Origin: Desulfurobacteriaceae bacterium | GTDB lineage: Bacteria > Aquificota > Aquificia > Desulfurobacteriales > Desulfurobacteriaceae | DNA length: 62,304 nucleotides | Assembly (NCBI GenBank): GCA_026987115.1 | Contig: JALSNF010000006.1 | Coordinates: forward strand, 1-62,304 | Reading direction: 5' to 3' | In this document: piece by piece, positions 33,313 through 46,007 of the stretch | Layout of the letters: each line of letters begins with the position of its first letter | Numbering within the stretch: the first letter of the stretch is position 1 | The notes under the pieces: model-generated | Databases searched by the model: none | The model's input: the letters and a program-made list of their open reading frames with translations, nothing else | What the model was told of the DNA's origin: nothing | Translations under genes and position numbers: made by a program

Positions 33313-34314
33313 ATGCAGGAAGAAAAGAGGAAAGCTCTTGAGAGCGCCATTAAGATGATTAAGAAGGAGTTTGGAGAAGGCTCCGTAATGTTTCTGGGAG
33401 AAAAGCCTGTTGAGAAAGTTCCCGCAATTTCAACGGGTTCAATCTCAATTGACAGGATTACAGGAATAGGCGGAATTCCAAGGGGTAGGATAACCGAGAT
33501 TTACGGACCCGAGTCTTCAGGGAAAACCACTTTGGCCCTTCACGTTATATCAAACGTTCAAAAGGAAGGAGGAGTTGCCGCCTTTATTGACGCTGAGCAC
33601 GCTTTAGACCCTACCTACGCCAAAGCGTTGGGTATAAACCTTGAGGAGCTCCTTATCTCTCAGCCAGACAGCGGAGAGCAGGCCCTTGAGATTGCCGAGA
33701 CCTTAGTCCGCAGCGGGGCCGTTGACGTAATCGTGGTTGACTCTGTTGCAGCTTTAGTTCCGGAAGCAGAGATAAAGGGAGACATGGGAGAGTCTCACGT
33801 TGGACTTCAGGCAAGGTTAATGTCTCAGGCCTTGAGGAAGTTGACTGCGGCTGTAAGCAAGAGCAACGGAGCTCTAATATTTATAAACCAGGTAAGGGAA
33901 AAGATAGGTATGATGGGCTACGGTGGCCCTCAGGAGACTACTACAGGTGGAAGAGCTCTAAAGTTTTACTCCTCAATGAGACTTGAAATCAGGAACGCAG
34001 GCCAGATAAAGGGAAAAAACGAAGAGAGGATAGGCCATAAAGCTAAAGTTAAAGTGGTTAAGAACAAACTTGCTCCTCCTTTTAGGGAAGCCGTAGTTGA
34101 AGTTTACTACGGAGAAGGGATTTCTAGGGAAGCAGACCTTCTAAACCTTGGAGAGGAGCTCGGCATAGTTAAAAAGAGCGGCTCTTGGTACTCCTTTGGA
34201 AGCGTAAAGCTCGGTCAAGGGAAAGAGAACGCAAGGCTCTTTTTAAAGGAAAACAAGGAGGTTGCAAAGGAGCTGGAGGAGAAAATCTTGGAGGCTTTAA
34301 ATGGTCAATCTTGA
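33313..34314 (+). CDS. recA: recombinase RecA
   Basis: 333-residue strand-exchange ATPase for recombinational repair and the SOS response. Walker A is [22 protein letters not shown] and the loop-2 region near [23 protein letters not shown] are family marks. Length is slightly short of the E. coli protein because the acidic tail is reduced. The ATG at 33313 lies 29 bases after tRNA-Ser. pilT begins 14 bases before its stop in another frame, so the two are translationally close. No SOS box was recognised upstream. Confidence 0.98.
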   Translation: MQEEKRKALESAIKMIKKEFGEGSVMFLGEKPVEKVPAISTGSISIDRITGIGGIPRGRITEIYGPESSGKTTLALHVISNVQKEGGVAAFIDAEHALDPTYAKALGINLEELLISQPDSGEQALEIAETLVRSGAVDVIVVDSVAALVPEAEIKGDMGESHVGLQARLMSQALRKLTAAVSKSNGALIFINQVREKIGMMGYGGPQETTTGGRALKFYSSMRLEIRNAGQIKGKNEERIGHKAKVKVVKNKLAPPFREAVVEVYYGEGISREADLLNLGEELGIVKKSGSWYSFGSVKLGQGKENARLFLKENKEVAKELEEKILEALNGQS

Positions 34315-35392
34315 CCTTGATAAATTGTTAATCAAAGCCTATCAGCTGGGAGCTTCTGACGTTCACTTGAGGGCAAAGCGCCCTCCCACTTTCAGAATTA
34401 ACGGGAGGCTCGTTAAGTTAGATGCTCCTCCCTTAGAAGTGGCAACGATTGACTCTTTTGTAAAGAAGATACTTCCTCTAGAAAAGTGGAAGGAAATTCC
34501 TTACATAAAAAATATAGACTTGGCCTACTCACTTCCTGGAATTTGCAGGTTTAGGGTAAACATCTTTAGGCAGAGAGGAACTTTCGCAATAGTAATGAGG
34601 GCAATACCCTCTGAGGTTCCAGAAATTGACGACCTGAACCTTCCTCCTGTTGTTAAAGATATAGCCCTATACCGTAAAGGTTTAGTTCTCGTTACTGGAA
34701 TTACAGGCTCAGGAAAGTCAACTACTTTGGCTGCAATGCTCAACGAGCTTAATAAGAAGGAGTCCCGCGTAGTTATAACTATTGAAGACCCAATTGAGTA
34801 CCTTCACAAAGATAAAAAGTCTGTCTTTTACCAAAGGGAGATTGGAACGGATGCAGATGACTTTTTAACTGCACTTAGGGCTGCCTTAAGGGAGGACCCT
34901 GACGTTATACTTGTTGGAGAAATGAGGGATACTGAAACTGTAAAAACTGCCCTTGACGCTGCCGAAACCGGCCACATGGTCTTTTCAACCCTTCACACTC
35001 TTGACGCAAAAGAGACTGTTAACAGGATAGTTTCCTTCTTCCCTTTAGACCAGCAGCAGGTAGTAAGATTTCAGCTTGCTTCCGTTTTAAGGGCTACAAT
35101 ATCCCAGAGGCTCATTCCAAGGGCAGACGGTAAAGGTAGGGTTCCTGCCGTTGAAGTTATGATTGTAACTGACGCTATTAGGGAAAGAATTATTAACCCT
35201 GAATTAACCCGTGAGATTCCAAGCTTCATAGAGAAAGGGAAGGAAGTTTACGGCTCCCAGACTTTTGACCAGTCCTTGTATGACCTTTGGAAAAAGGGAC
35301 TAATTACTAAAGAAGATGCCCTTAAATACGCTTCCAAGCCAGACGACTTAAGGCTTAAGATAGAGGGGATAGTTTCTAGTGGTATGTTTTAA
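34301..35392 (+). CDS. pilT: PilT-type pilus retraction ATPase
   Basis: 363-residue secretion-type hexameric ATPase. The N-terminal domain begins with [12 protein letters not shown]. Walker A is [10 protein letters not shown]. The Asp box IEDPIEYLH, the Walker [13 protein letters not shown] and the His box are intact. [10 protein letters not shown], near the C-terminus, resembles the AIRNLIRE motif of PilT. This favours the retraction motor over PilB. It lies between recA and recX with 14-base overlaps on both sides. Natural competence or twitching is a plausible role. Confidence 0.92.
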   Translation: MVNLDLDKLLIKAYQLGASDVHLRAKRPPTFRINGRLVKLDAPPLEVATIDSFVKKILPLEKWKEIPYIKNIDLAYSLPGICRFRVNIFRQRGTFAIVMRAIPSEVPEIDDLNLPPVVKDIALYRKGLVLVTGITGSGKSTTLAAMLNELNKKESRVVITIEDPIEYLHKDKKSVFYQREIGTDADDFLTALRAALREDPDVILVGEMRDTETVKTALDAAETGHMVFSTLHTLDAKETVNRIVSFFPLDQQQVVRFQLASVLRATISQRLIPRADGKGRVPAVEVMIVTDAIRERIINPELTREIPSFIEKGKEVYGSQTFDQSLYDLWKKGLITKEDALKYASKPDDLRLKIEGIVSSGMF

Positions 35393-35810
35393 GGAGCTCT
35401 TTTCCTACGCCCTTACTCTCCTTTCAAGGAAGGATTATTCAGAAAAGGCTTTAAGGCGTAAGCTAAAGGAGAAGTTTCCCTCGTGTGCTAAGGAGGCTTT
35501 AGATTCTGTTTTAAGGGAGCTCTCCTCTCAGGGCTACTTAAACGAGTACAAAACTGTCTGGAACTACTTTGAAGAGAAGGAGAAAAAGGGTTGGGGAAAG
35601 AAGAAGATATCTTACAGTTTAAGACAGAAAGGGTTTAACGAGAACATAGTAAGAGAGGTAGAGCTTACCTATCCCTTTGACTACTCGTATGTAAAGGAGC
35701 TCTTATCAAAGAGGTACAACCTAAAAGACCGTAAAGATAGAGAAAAGGCAAAAAGGTTTTTAAATTCAAGGGGGTTTTCCTACTCTGAGATTTCCCACAT
35801 TTTAAGCTAA
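35379..35810 (+). CDS. recX: regulatory protein RecX
   Basis: 143-residue, all-helical protein built of RecX three-helix repeats: YALTLLSRKDYSEKALRRKL, then LSSQGYLNEYKTVWNYF and GWGKKKISYSLRQKG. RecX binds RecA filaments and limits their activity. Start GTATG gives ATG at 35379, within pilT. The recA-pilT-recX order is notable because recX usually follows recA directly. The next gene is alaS, which in several bacteria also follows recA-recX. Confidence 0.9.
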   Translation: MVCFKELFSYALTLLSRKDYSEKALRRKLKEKFPSCAKEALDSVLRELSSQGYLNEYKTVWNYFEEKEKKGWGKKKISYSLRQKGFNENIVREVELTYPFDYSYVKELLSKRYNLKDRKDREKAKRFLNSRGFSYSEISHILS

Positions 35811-35828
35811 AAGTTTAATAGAATTTGA

Positions 35829-38506
<2,678 letters not shown>

Positions 38507-38603
38507 ACCTAAAACATTAAACTTTCCTTACATAAACTTTTTTCATTATTCAAATTTTGTTAAAATAATATAACCTGCATCGTAAGCCAATTGGAGGTGG
38601 TCT

Positions 38604-41600
38604 ATGGGAAAAAAGTGGAGGAGGAGTAAGCTTAACCTTACTACAGGTTTTATACTATCTGCAATACTTGCCTCCCAAGCTTCAGCTCAACACGACCCAG
38701 TAAAGCTCATTGACGTTAACGGAAATTCTGAGTACCAAGTTATCAGCTCCTCAAACGAGACTCTAACAGTTCAGGACAAGGACGGCAACAGCGTAACCCT
38801 TTACAAGGGAACTCCCATTAGTTTTGAGAAAACCTGCGGTAGGTGCCACGAGAACATAATCACGGATATTAGGGCTTCCCACCACGGAGCAGTTGGCCTT
38901 CACGACATGGGTTGGATGGACAGCGAGACCAAAGGGGACGACACGGGAACCAAGGACTTTGTTACAAACGTCGTTTTAAAGATGCGCTACTTTAGAAGTA
39001 AGTCCCACTACGGAGGTTGGTGACCACCTTCCTACCGCCAGTTGGCGGCAAAACACCCTCTTAACGACCCTGCAGTTCCTGACGGCTCCGTTGACGGCAT
39101 AAATCCTGCTGACGCCAACGCTTACAAAGGCTTTAACTTTGACATGGGCACTATGAACCACAACATAACTTGTAATTCCTGTCATGCAGGAGGAGGGGCA
39201 GCTGAGTTTGGAAGGGAAGAGAAGCCTCTAGACGAGGCTTTAAAGGAGCGTTTAGGAGATGCAGACTTTGAGTCCCTTGAAAATAAAGGATGGTTTATCC
39301 ACGACGACTCTTTAATTTCAAAAGTTGGAATAGACGGAGACTTTTTAGGCTACTCTGACTATGAGGTTGGAGCTGGGTACCTTGGAAAGCCCGGTCTCTT
39401 TAACTTTAAGAGGTCAGGAGTTAACGACACAGACTGTTTTATGTGCCACGCAGACGCCTCTTCTAGTAAAAAGATAAAGTCAGTTGACGGGAATACGGAA
39501 ATATACCCCATAATGCCTGCAAACCCAAGGGTTATGGTCTTTAAGGGTATGACTTCTGATAACGAGACTATAGTCATATCCTTAGGTTTCCCGCCTAAAA
39601 TAGGAGAGGTGATAAACGGTAAAACAGTTGCAAAGGTTGACAGCGCTTACTACAACTCTGTTCCCCTCTCAGTTTTAAACTCAGTTTACCACGACCCCAA
39701 TTTGGCAAACAGCATTACGAACTCAACGAATCAGAACCTTAAGTTCTTTCTCTACCCAAATAACGCTAACGGTGCTACAAGGGAAGTAGCGAGGGTGGTT
39801 TACTTTGAGCACCCAGAATCTACAAAAGATAAGGACGGAGGGGAGGTTTACGTAAACGGCGGTGCCGCCACTTTTAAGGACGACAACGGAGAAGTTGTCT
39901 ATAGGACATTTGCAGGGTTCTTCTTTAAGTACATATCAACTGCTTCTTTAATGGGAGTTGACACTGACGGGGACGGCGTTCCACTTGCATACGTAAGGTT
40001 CGTTAAAGACGAAAACGGCCTTTGGAGACCTGAGGTTTACTATGACAAAAAAGAGTTTAGTAGCGACGGAGCGGTTGCTTTGCCTATTCTTGAAAATAGG
40101 GTTGGAGATAAGGATACCCCTTCAACCGAGGTTAAGCCCGAAGACTATACCTATTCGGTTCCTACCTCGTTAGGGACTGCTTCTAATCCGTATCCTACTA
40201 TGCACAGAGGAAACAAAGATAAGGAGTGGGGATATGTGTGTTCCTACTGCCACATGGCAATACCTTATCAGGACGGTAGCGTAAACGGCACTCCTACTTA
40301 CGCTTGGGTAACAAGAAAAGGGACTTTAGGACTTGGTGCTGAGGTTGTTAAAAGGGGAGATGTCTTTTCCTACGACCTTCACAGGGGAGGAGAAGATAAA
40401 GGGAACTTACCTGCCGATGCTTTTGTTGGAGTTGACTTTTCTAACAGCACCCAAAAACAACAGGCCTTTGATAGGATGTTAAAGGCTAAGTCCGTTGTTT
40501 CCTTTGACGACATTCCCATTGGATATGACGTTCACTTTGACAGTGAAAAGGGAAGCATGACCTGTCTTTCCTGCCACGGTGAAGGAACCCTTTCCCCTGA
40601 AGAGAAAGAGTACCACCCGATACACCACGACTTCCTTAAGGGTAACGACTGGGGAGGCCACTGGGACCAGTCTTTAGACTACAACCCTTCTTTAAAGACC
40701 TGTTTAGACTGCCACTTTGGGGGTTCAAGGGAGCTTGCAGCTGAAGTCCACTCTGACGCTTTTGGACCAAAAGGCGCTGCTTCTGTTCACATGGAGACCG
40801 TGTCCTGTGAAGTGTGCCACATTCCCTACAAGACCCACTGGACCTTTAGGACTTTCTATGACGTTTTAGGCTACTCTTACAACTTTGACAACAGGATGTT
40901 AAATTACGACCTTGCTAACGGGACCGTTCAAAAACTTCCTGAAAGTATGTTTACTCCGGGATTTGGTCCCTTCATGCCAATTGGAGGTTATGGAGCTCCC
41001 CAGCCCTTCTGCATAGTCAGGACCGATAACGGAACAGACACTGTTGTTCCAATATACCAAGTAGACTTTGACCCAAGGCAGGCTGCTTTAAGGCTTAATC
41101 AAGATGCCTTTGGAATTTGGAAAGTTCCTGAAAACTCTTTCCCTTGGGCTTGGGCTCCAGTGATAATAAACAACGGCTTTAGGCCCGATAGACCCGGCGC
41201 CCAGAAGTTTATGTACAGGATTGCCGACCCTCTCACTCTCGTTACTTGGTACGACAAGTCAACAGGGAAGGTCCTTTACACTAGAGAGATGGCAGCTGCC
41301 CTAGACGGTGCCGTTAAGTCAGATGCCGCTTCAAGTGGCCTGTTGCCGGCAGGGCAGACTGAAAAGAGAGTTCCTGCTTACTTTATTGAAAACGGTAAAG
41401 TCTGCGTTAAAACGATACTCGGAGATTACATCTGCGACGATAACGGGGATTACTTACCTGAGATAGATACTGACGCCGAGTATGAGGCAATGAAGAGGGC
41501 TTTAACTGAAGTCTTAAAAACAGAGGGGGTTCACAATCCGGACCCTGTCTTTTACATCTGGACGGCTCCATTTAGCATAGACCACGGAGTCCTCCCGAAA

Positions 41601-43130
41601 GAGTACGCCCTCGGAGCTGGAAAGACCGTTAACGGCGAAACCCTTAACTGCTCTTCCTGCCACGATGCCCTTAACGGAAGGCTTCCTCAAGCAAACATGG
41701 CAGAGATAAGCTCAAGTAGCGAGCTTAGTAGTTTAGTAGAGAAAGACAAAAACGGACACATCAAGTTCTTTGGCTTAGGTAGGAAGATAGTAACAGTTCC
41801 CGTTAAGATACCTGCGGAGGCTTACAAGGAGGCAGTTAGGGTCTTCTTTAACTCTCCGGAAAATCCCGACGGAACTCCAAAGTACGGCAAAATGGGCGAT
41901 AAAGAGGTTATGATTACTACCAGCGGAGATATCCTCGTTAACGCCCTCTCTAACGGCCTTGACGTTGACAGGCACTTGGTTCCAATTCCCGTTGAGAGCT
42001 CCGGCATTAGCGGAATAGCCTTTGCCCTGCCGGGTAAAACTTCAACTTGGAAGATGAAGTTTGACGGAGTAAAAGCGGAAGTTGAGACTGAAGCCCTTAC
42101 TGGTGATGAAGTTCCAAGGAGAGCAATAGTTATTAGGTTTATGAACGAAATGCCAGAGCTCTTAGGTCTTGAACACCACGCAAAGGAAATTCTTGAAGCT
42201 TCCGGCGAAGGCTATGTTCCAGTATTTACTCCTATAATTCCTTCAGAGTACATTGATAAAATTAAGTTTAACCTTGCTAACCTTAAAGTTGCTTCTCCTG
42301 ATGCCCTTTCAATCAACTACGCAAGGATTCACAAGATAAGGGTATCTGAAGGGGAGAAGGTTTACTACGAGCTTGACAAGGAGAACTTTAAACCTACTTC
42401 CGTCCCCTTAAGTGAAGCCATCTCTAAAGGTTGGGCTTCTTACGACTCTTACTCTAAAGAGCTTACAGTTAACCTTGCTGCTTTAAGGGAAGGAGTTCCG
42501 GGAGTTGGAGAAATTGCCTTTGCACTCGTTAGGAAGGCAGATGAAACCGTAACATTACCTCAAGAGGTAAATGCTACTAGGATTTCTGCTACAGATTACG
42601 ACGTTAAGGTTAATGTTGACGGGAAAGATGCTGACTTAAAAGTGAAGGTTGCCGACGGGGATACTTCAATTTCAGACATACTTGGAAGTTCTTCCACTGA
42701 TGTTGCAAAGCTCCTTGACTATGCAAAGGCCTTTAACATGAACAAGGTTCTCTTTGGAGTGGAAATAAATTCTGCTAGTCAGGAGTTTACTCTTACATTT
42801 GAAAACGCGACCTCGGTAGTTGACCCTACAAAGGCCGTAGTTGGAATAGAGATGGGGACTCAGAAACTCAAGCTCAAGCCAAAGGTTGTAGGGAACGACC
42901 TTGTAGCCTCTGTTAACCTTGCTGGCAGGGCAGGAAATACAGGAGAGCTCATTACTGCAGTTTTAGGTGAAGGAGCTTCAACTCCAACTGCTCAAGTTTC
43001 TACCGGAGGTGGCGGTGGAGGCGGCTGTTCTATGGGAGCTCCTCAAAGTGCATCTTCTGGCTTACTAAACTTGGGAGTTCTCCTTTCAGGTCTTTTAGGG
43101 CTCTTTGGCTTTAGAAGGAAGAAACACTAA
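38604..43130 (+). CDS. exported octaheme c-type cytochrome, candidate selenoprotein (in-frame TGA)
   Basis: 1508 codons plus stop, with one in-frame TGA at 39021-39023 (residue 140). The signal peptide is MGKKWRRSKLNLTTGFILSA, cut near ASA-Q. Eight CXXCH heme sites start at residues 78, 190, 278, 546, 654, 700, 735 and 1016. The C-terminus has a Gly-rich stretch, then CSMGAP, a hydrophobic helix and FRRKKH. TTG at 39042 has no ribosome-binding site or signal peptide, so the part after TGA could not be exported alone. A hairpin follows TGA (separate entry). I infer selenocysteine insertion; a nonsense mutation is the alternative. I recall that Geobacter has a reported Sec-containing multiheme cytochrome (ext locus), unchecked here. 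Hemes of the CEVCHIPYK style recall tetrathionate-reductase-like octaheme cytochromes. A parvulin-like lipoprotein gene follows. Confidence 0.8.
39021..39050 (+). promoter_or_regulatory. SECIS-like hairpin after in-frame TGA
   Basis: TGA at 39021-39023, then 16 bases to the apical loop. The stem is CCGCC (39035-39039) and GGCGG (39044-39048) with loop AGTT. Known bacterial SECIS elements have an apical loop 16-37 nt after TGA, three to 14 nt long, with a G in one of the first two positions. All of these criteria, as I recall them, are met. The stem is short (5 bp), the lower stem is poor, and the loop does not match the E. coli GGTCT loop. Confidence 0.5.
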
Positions 43131-43157
43131 CCTTTGTTCTTGAAGCCTTGTTTAGGA

Positions 43158-43188
43158 GGGGGGACTTGGTCCCCCCTTTATAATTTTC
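43158..43188 (+). terminator. rho-independent terminator after the cytochrome
   Basis: GGGGGGAC, loop TTG, GTCCCCCC, followed by TTTATAATTTTC. The 8-bp all-strong stem is the strongest hairpin of this part of the window. It separates the cytochrome from the parvulin gene that begins 28 bases later. Confidence 0.9.
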
Positions 43189-43215
43189 TCAAGACTCTAT
43201 TTCCAAGGAGGCGTT

Positions 43216-44508
43216 ATGCTAAGGTTTCTGTTTTTATTCTCTTTAACTGCGCTTTTTCTCCTTTCCTGCTCTCAAACGGAAAAGGTAGGGGAAGCTAAGT
43301 CTCCAGCTAACACTTTAAAGGAAGGAAAGACTAAAGTCTGTAATGATGAAACCCTTTTAGCTAAAGGTAAGGGGATAAGAATAACTTTAGCCGACTACAA
43401 GTACACTTTAACCCTCCTTACTCCCAAAGCTAAAGAGTTCTTTAAGAGCCACCCTGAAGACCTTTTAAAGAGGATGATTAACAGGAGACTTGTTCTCCTT
43501 TACGTTAAAGAAAAAGGACTTGCCTCTAAGTACGGGTTAGACAAGGAGATGGAAGACTTTAAGGAAGATTACCTTTCAAGGCTTTTCGTTTCAAGGGAAG
43601 CTCAAAGGAGAGTAGGCAAAATTACTCAAGAGGAGATTGTTAAGAGGTTTAAAGAGCTCTTCCCTAACAAAGACCCTTCAAAGATGAACTCTGCAGACAG
43701 GGAGTTTATAGAAAACGAGCTCAAGGTTAAAAAATACGACGAGGCCGTTTCTTCAATTTATAAAGAGGTCGTAAAGAGAATAAAGTTTAAAGAGGAAAAA
43801 GGAACTTTAGTTGCAAGCTGTTGCGGAATAGAGGTTAAGGGAAAGGCAGGAAAAAACGGAAAACTTGAGAAAGAGAAACTCAAGGAAAAGTTAGTAAGGA
43901 AGTATTTCTACGAAAAGGCTCTGGAAAAGGGGTACGATAAAGAACCTTCCTTTAAAAGGATGTTTACTGAGTACTTTGCAGGTAAGGCGATAGAGCTTTT
44001 TAGAAAGGAGCTCTCTCAGGGAATTAAGGTAAGCGACGAAGAGATGAGACGCTTTTACGAGGAAAATAAGGAGAAGTTTAAGATGCCTCCGAGGGTAAAA
44101 GCAGTTGTCCTTTACTTTAAAGACAGGAAAAAGGCCCAGGAAGCTAAAGAGCTCCTTGAAAAAGGTAAGAGTTGGCAAGAGGTGGCCCACAGGTTTGGCC
44201 AGTTTAACGCTAAGGAGAAGACTTACTACAAAGACTTTAAAGACCCAATAGGGGTAGCCCTCTTTTCCCTTGATAGTCCTAAAGAGAGAAAGCCCATAAT
44301 AATTTCCCTCTCAAGTTCAAGTTATGCCGTTATTTACCCGGTTAAATACCTTCCGGAAAAGGTCATATCCTTTAAAGAAGCCAGGAACTTTATAGCTTTA
44401 AGGCTTAAGAGGGAGAAGTTAAGAGAAGCAGAGAAAGAGAAGTTAAAGGAACTTTGGAAGGAGTACCAAGTTAAGCTCCTTAACCTTGACTGCTTAAGGG
44501 GAGTTTAG
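43216..44508 (+). CDS. PpiC/SurA-like peptidyl-prolyl isomerase lipoprotein
   Basis: 430 residues. The lipobox LLSC (Cys at 18) predicts a lipid-anchored periplasmic protein. The N-terminal helical SurA-like region ends near 180; the KVSDEEMRRFYEENKEKFK segment leads into a parvulin domain (VKAVVLYF..., residues about 295-395). The parvulin part is divergent; isomerase activity is not certain. A CC pair near 198 is unusual. ATG at 43216 follows GGAGGCGTT. Isomerases of this kind are often found next to multiheme cytochrome genes and help fold them, which fits its place after the octaheme gene, although a terminator separates the two. Confidence 0.75.
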   Translation: MLRFLFLFSLTALFLLSCSQTEKVGEAKSPANTLKEGKTKVCNDETLLAKGKGIRITLADYKYTLTLLTPKAKEFFKSHPEDLLKRMINRRLVLLYVKEKGLASKYGLDKEMEDFKEDYLSRLFVSREAQRRVGKITQEEIVKRFKELFPNKDPSKMNSADREFIENELKVKKYDEAVSSIYKEVVKRIKFKEEKGTLVASCCGIEVKGKAGKNGKLEKEKLKEKLVRKYFYEKALEKGYDKEPSFKRMFTEYFAGKAIELFRKELSQGIKVSDEEMRRFYEENKEKFKMPPRVKAVVLYFKDRKKAQEAKELLEKGKSWQEVAHRFGQFNAKEKTYYKDFKDPIGVALFSLDSPKERKPIIISLSSSSYAVIYPVKYLPEKVISFKEARNFIALRLKREKLREAEKEKLKELWKEYQVKLLNLDCLRGV

Positions 44509-45471
44509 GAGCTCCCCCTTTATCTCCTCCCAACTTAAGGTAGGCTTCGGGAGTTTCTCCTTAAAGAACTCTTCGTACCTCTTTACTACTTGCTCCCATG
44601 TAGGGAGGCTGGTTTGTGCCCCCTCTGCTTCTATCGTGTAGGAGGCTACCGTTGAAGCTATCCTTGCAGCTATCTCAACTGAATATCCCTTTAAAAGGGC
44701 TGCAAGAAAACCTGCCCTGTGAGAATCCCCGGCTCCCGTTGGGTCAACTAACTTTTTAGGTTTAACTGCTGGTATTCGGTAGGTTTTCCCTTTATAAATG
44801 AGGATAGAGCCTTTAGCTCCCAAAGAGATACATATAAGTTTTGGTCCTTTAAGCTCTTTTATGCTCTTTATCCTTAACAGCTCCTTAATCCTCTTTGCCT
44901 CGTGATTGTTCATAAATAGAAGGTGGCAGTATGGAATTATCCTTACTACTCTGTATGGGTATGAGAAGGTCTCCTGCCCCGGGTCAAAGCTTATTACGTT
45001 ATTTACCATTTTCTTTTTCAAAAGGTGGTAATAGAACTCAAAGTGGCCGGTTGAGAAGTGGCTTATCTCGTATTCCCTTGATATTTCCTCTGCCTTTTTA
45101 GCGTTTTTAAAAAGGAGTTTGGAAGTTCCCTTTTTGTCCTCGTAGTAGTAAAGAATCTGGTCATCGCTGTTTTCCCTGCTTACTATAAAGCTCCTTGGCA
45201 TTAAAAAGGGAGCCGGTATTACTCCTTTAATGTCAACTTTCTCTTTTTCTAAGTGGGACTTGTAGTTGCTCTTTTCAAAGTCCTTCCCAGCTACTGCAAA
45301 AAGGGAGCTCCTTTCCCCAAGCCTCCTTACTGCCACTGCAACGTTTGCTCCGGCTCCCCCGTAGGTGTACCTGAACTTATCTACTTGAACCGTCTCGTTT
45401 ACTGAAGGAAACCTCTTTACAACCAAAACATTGTCAATAACTAAGCTTCCAAAGGATAAAACCCCTTTCAA
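44494..45471 (-). CDS. PfkB-family sugar/nucleoside kinase
   Basis: 325-residue ribokinase-fold kinase. The N-terminal signature is GGAGANVAVAVRRLG and the C-terminal one is DPTGAGDSHRAGFLAALL, whose Asp is the catalytic base. This holds the normal GAGDxxxGF site as GAGDSHRAGF, with His at a position usually Ser/Ala/Thr. The substrate (ribose, adenosine, fructose phosphate) cannot be told from sequence. The start is TTG at 45471, which overlaps the YlxR stop (TTGA). It overlaps the parvulin gene head-on by 15 bases. It ends the rimP-nusA operon. Confidence 0.85.
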   Translation of the reverse strand: MKGVLSFGSLVIDNVLVVKRFPSVNETVQVDKFRYTYGGAGANVAVAVRRLGERSSLFAVAGKDFEKSNYKSHLEKEKVDIKGVIPAPFLMPRSFIVSRENSDDQILYYYEDKKGTSKLLFKNAKKAEEISREYEISHFSTGHFEFYYHLLKKKMVNNVISFDPGQETFSYPYRVVRIIPYCHLLFMNNHEAKRIKELLRIKSIKELKGPKLICISLGAKGSILIYKGKTYRIPAVKPKKLVDPTGAGDSHRAGFLAALLKGYSVEIAARIASTVASYTIEAEGAQTSLPTWEQVVKRYEEFFKEKLPKPTLSWEEIKGELLNSP

Positions 45472-46007
45472 GTCTCCTCCCTGCTCTTTAGTAGTTTAAC
45501 TAACTTTTCCCCTACTTTGTAAACTTTTCTGCCAAGTCCTACCTTCTCTATAAAGAGAGCTCCAACCCTCCTTTCTCTCCTTAAGGAGTTCCCTATCTCC
45601 TCAGAAGAGAAAATACCCTCAATGGTTAACCATCCTCCCCTTTTTAGCCTCTCTGCGGTTTTGGGGCTTAGGTCTTCTGCAATTACGAGGGTTCCTTCCT
45701 TGTCTTTAAGCTCCCTTATCTGGTCCTGTCCGATTACGGTTATCCCCGTTTTGTGGGCAAGGGATAGAAGGTGAAGGAAGTAGTCTTTTAAGAGGCTAAC
45801 AGTTTTCTTATAGAGCTCTTCTCCATCTACTTTTCCTTTAAACCTCTTTTTTGTAAATTCCTTTATACACTTATAGGAGGGACAAACGTTGTAGCCCCTA
45901 CCCGGGAGTTTAAAGGAGAGGTCGGGAAGGAGCTCCCCTTCAAACTCAACAAACCTTATAAACTCTTCCTTTTCTTCTTTTTTCCTGCACCCTCCACAGC
46001 TTCTCAT
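45468..46007 (-). CDS. ylxR: YlxR (RnpM-like) RNA-binding protein with L7Ae-like extension
   Basis: 179 residues. The N-terminal 80 carry the YlxR family core: CGGCRKKEEKEEFIRFV and LPGRGYNVCPSYKC. The C-terminal half (LAHKTGITVIGQDQI, LVIAEDLSPKTAERL) looks like a ribosomal L7Ae-type domain (YlxQ family), so this is a fusion of the two genes that are usually neighbours. YlxR binds RNA and modulates RNase P in some bacteria. The ATG overlaps the nusA stop (TAATG). The usual infB is not seen next; a sugar kinase follows instead. Confidence 0.85.
   Translation of the reverse strand: MRSCGGCRKKEEKEEFIRFVEFEGELLPDLSFKLPGRGYNVCPSYKCIKEFTKKRFKGKVDGEELYKKTVSLLKDYFLHLLSLAHKTGITVIGQDQIRELKDKEGTLVIAEDLSPKTAERLKRGGWLTIEGIFSSEEIGNSLRRERRVGALFIEKVGLGRKVYKVGEKLVKLLKSREET

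Noticed and set aside
39042-43130. Reading the post-TGA part of the cytochrome as a separate gene starting at TTG 39042
   Set aside because: There is no ribosome-binding site before the TTG, no signal peptide, and the frame is identical to the upstream part. Heme attachment needs export, so a separate cytoplasmic product makes no sense.
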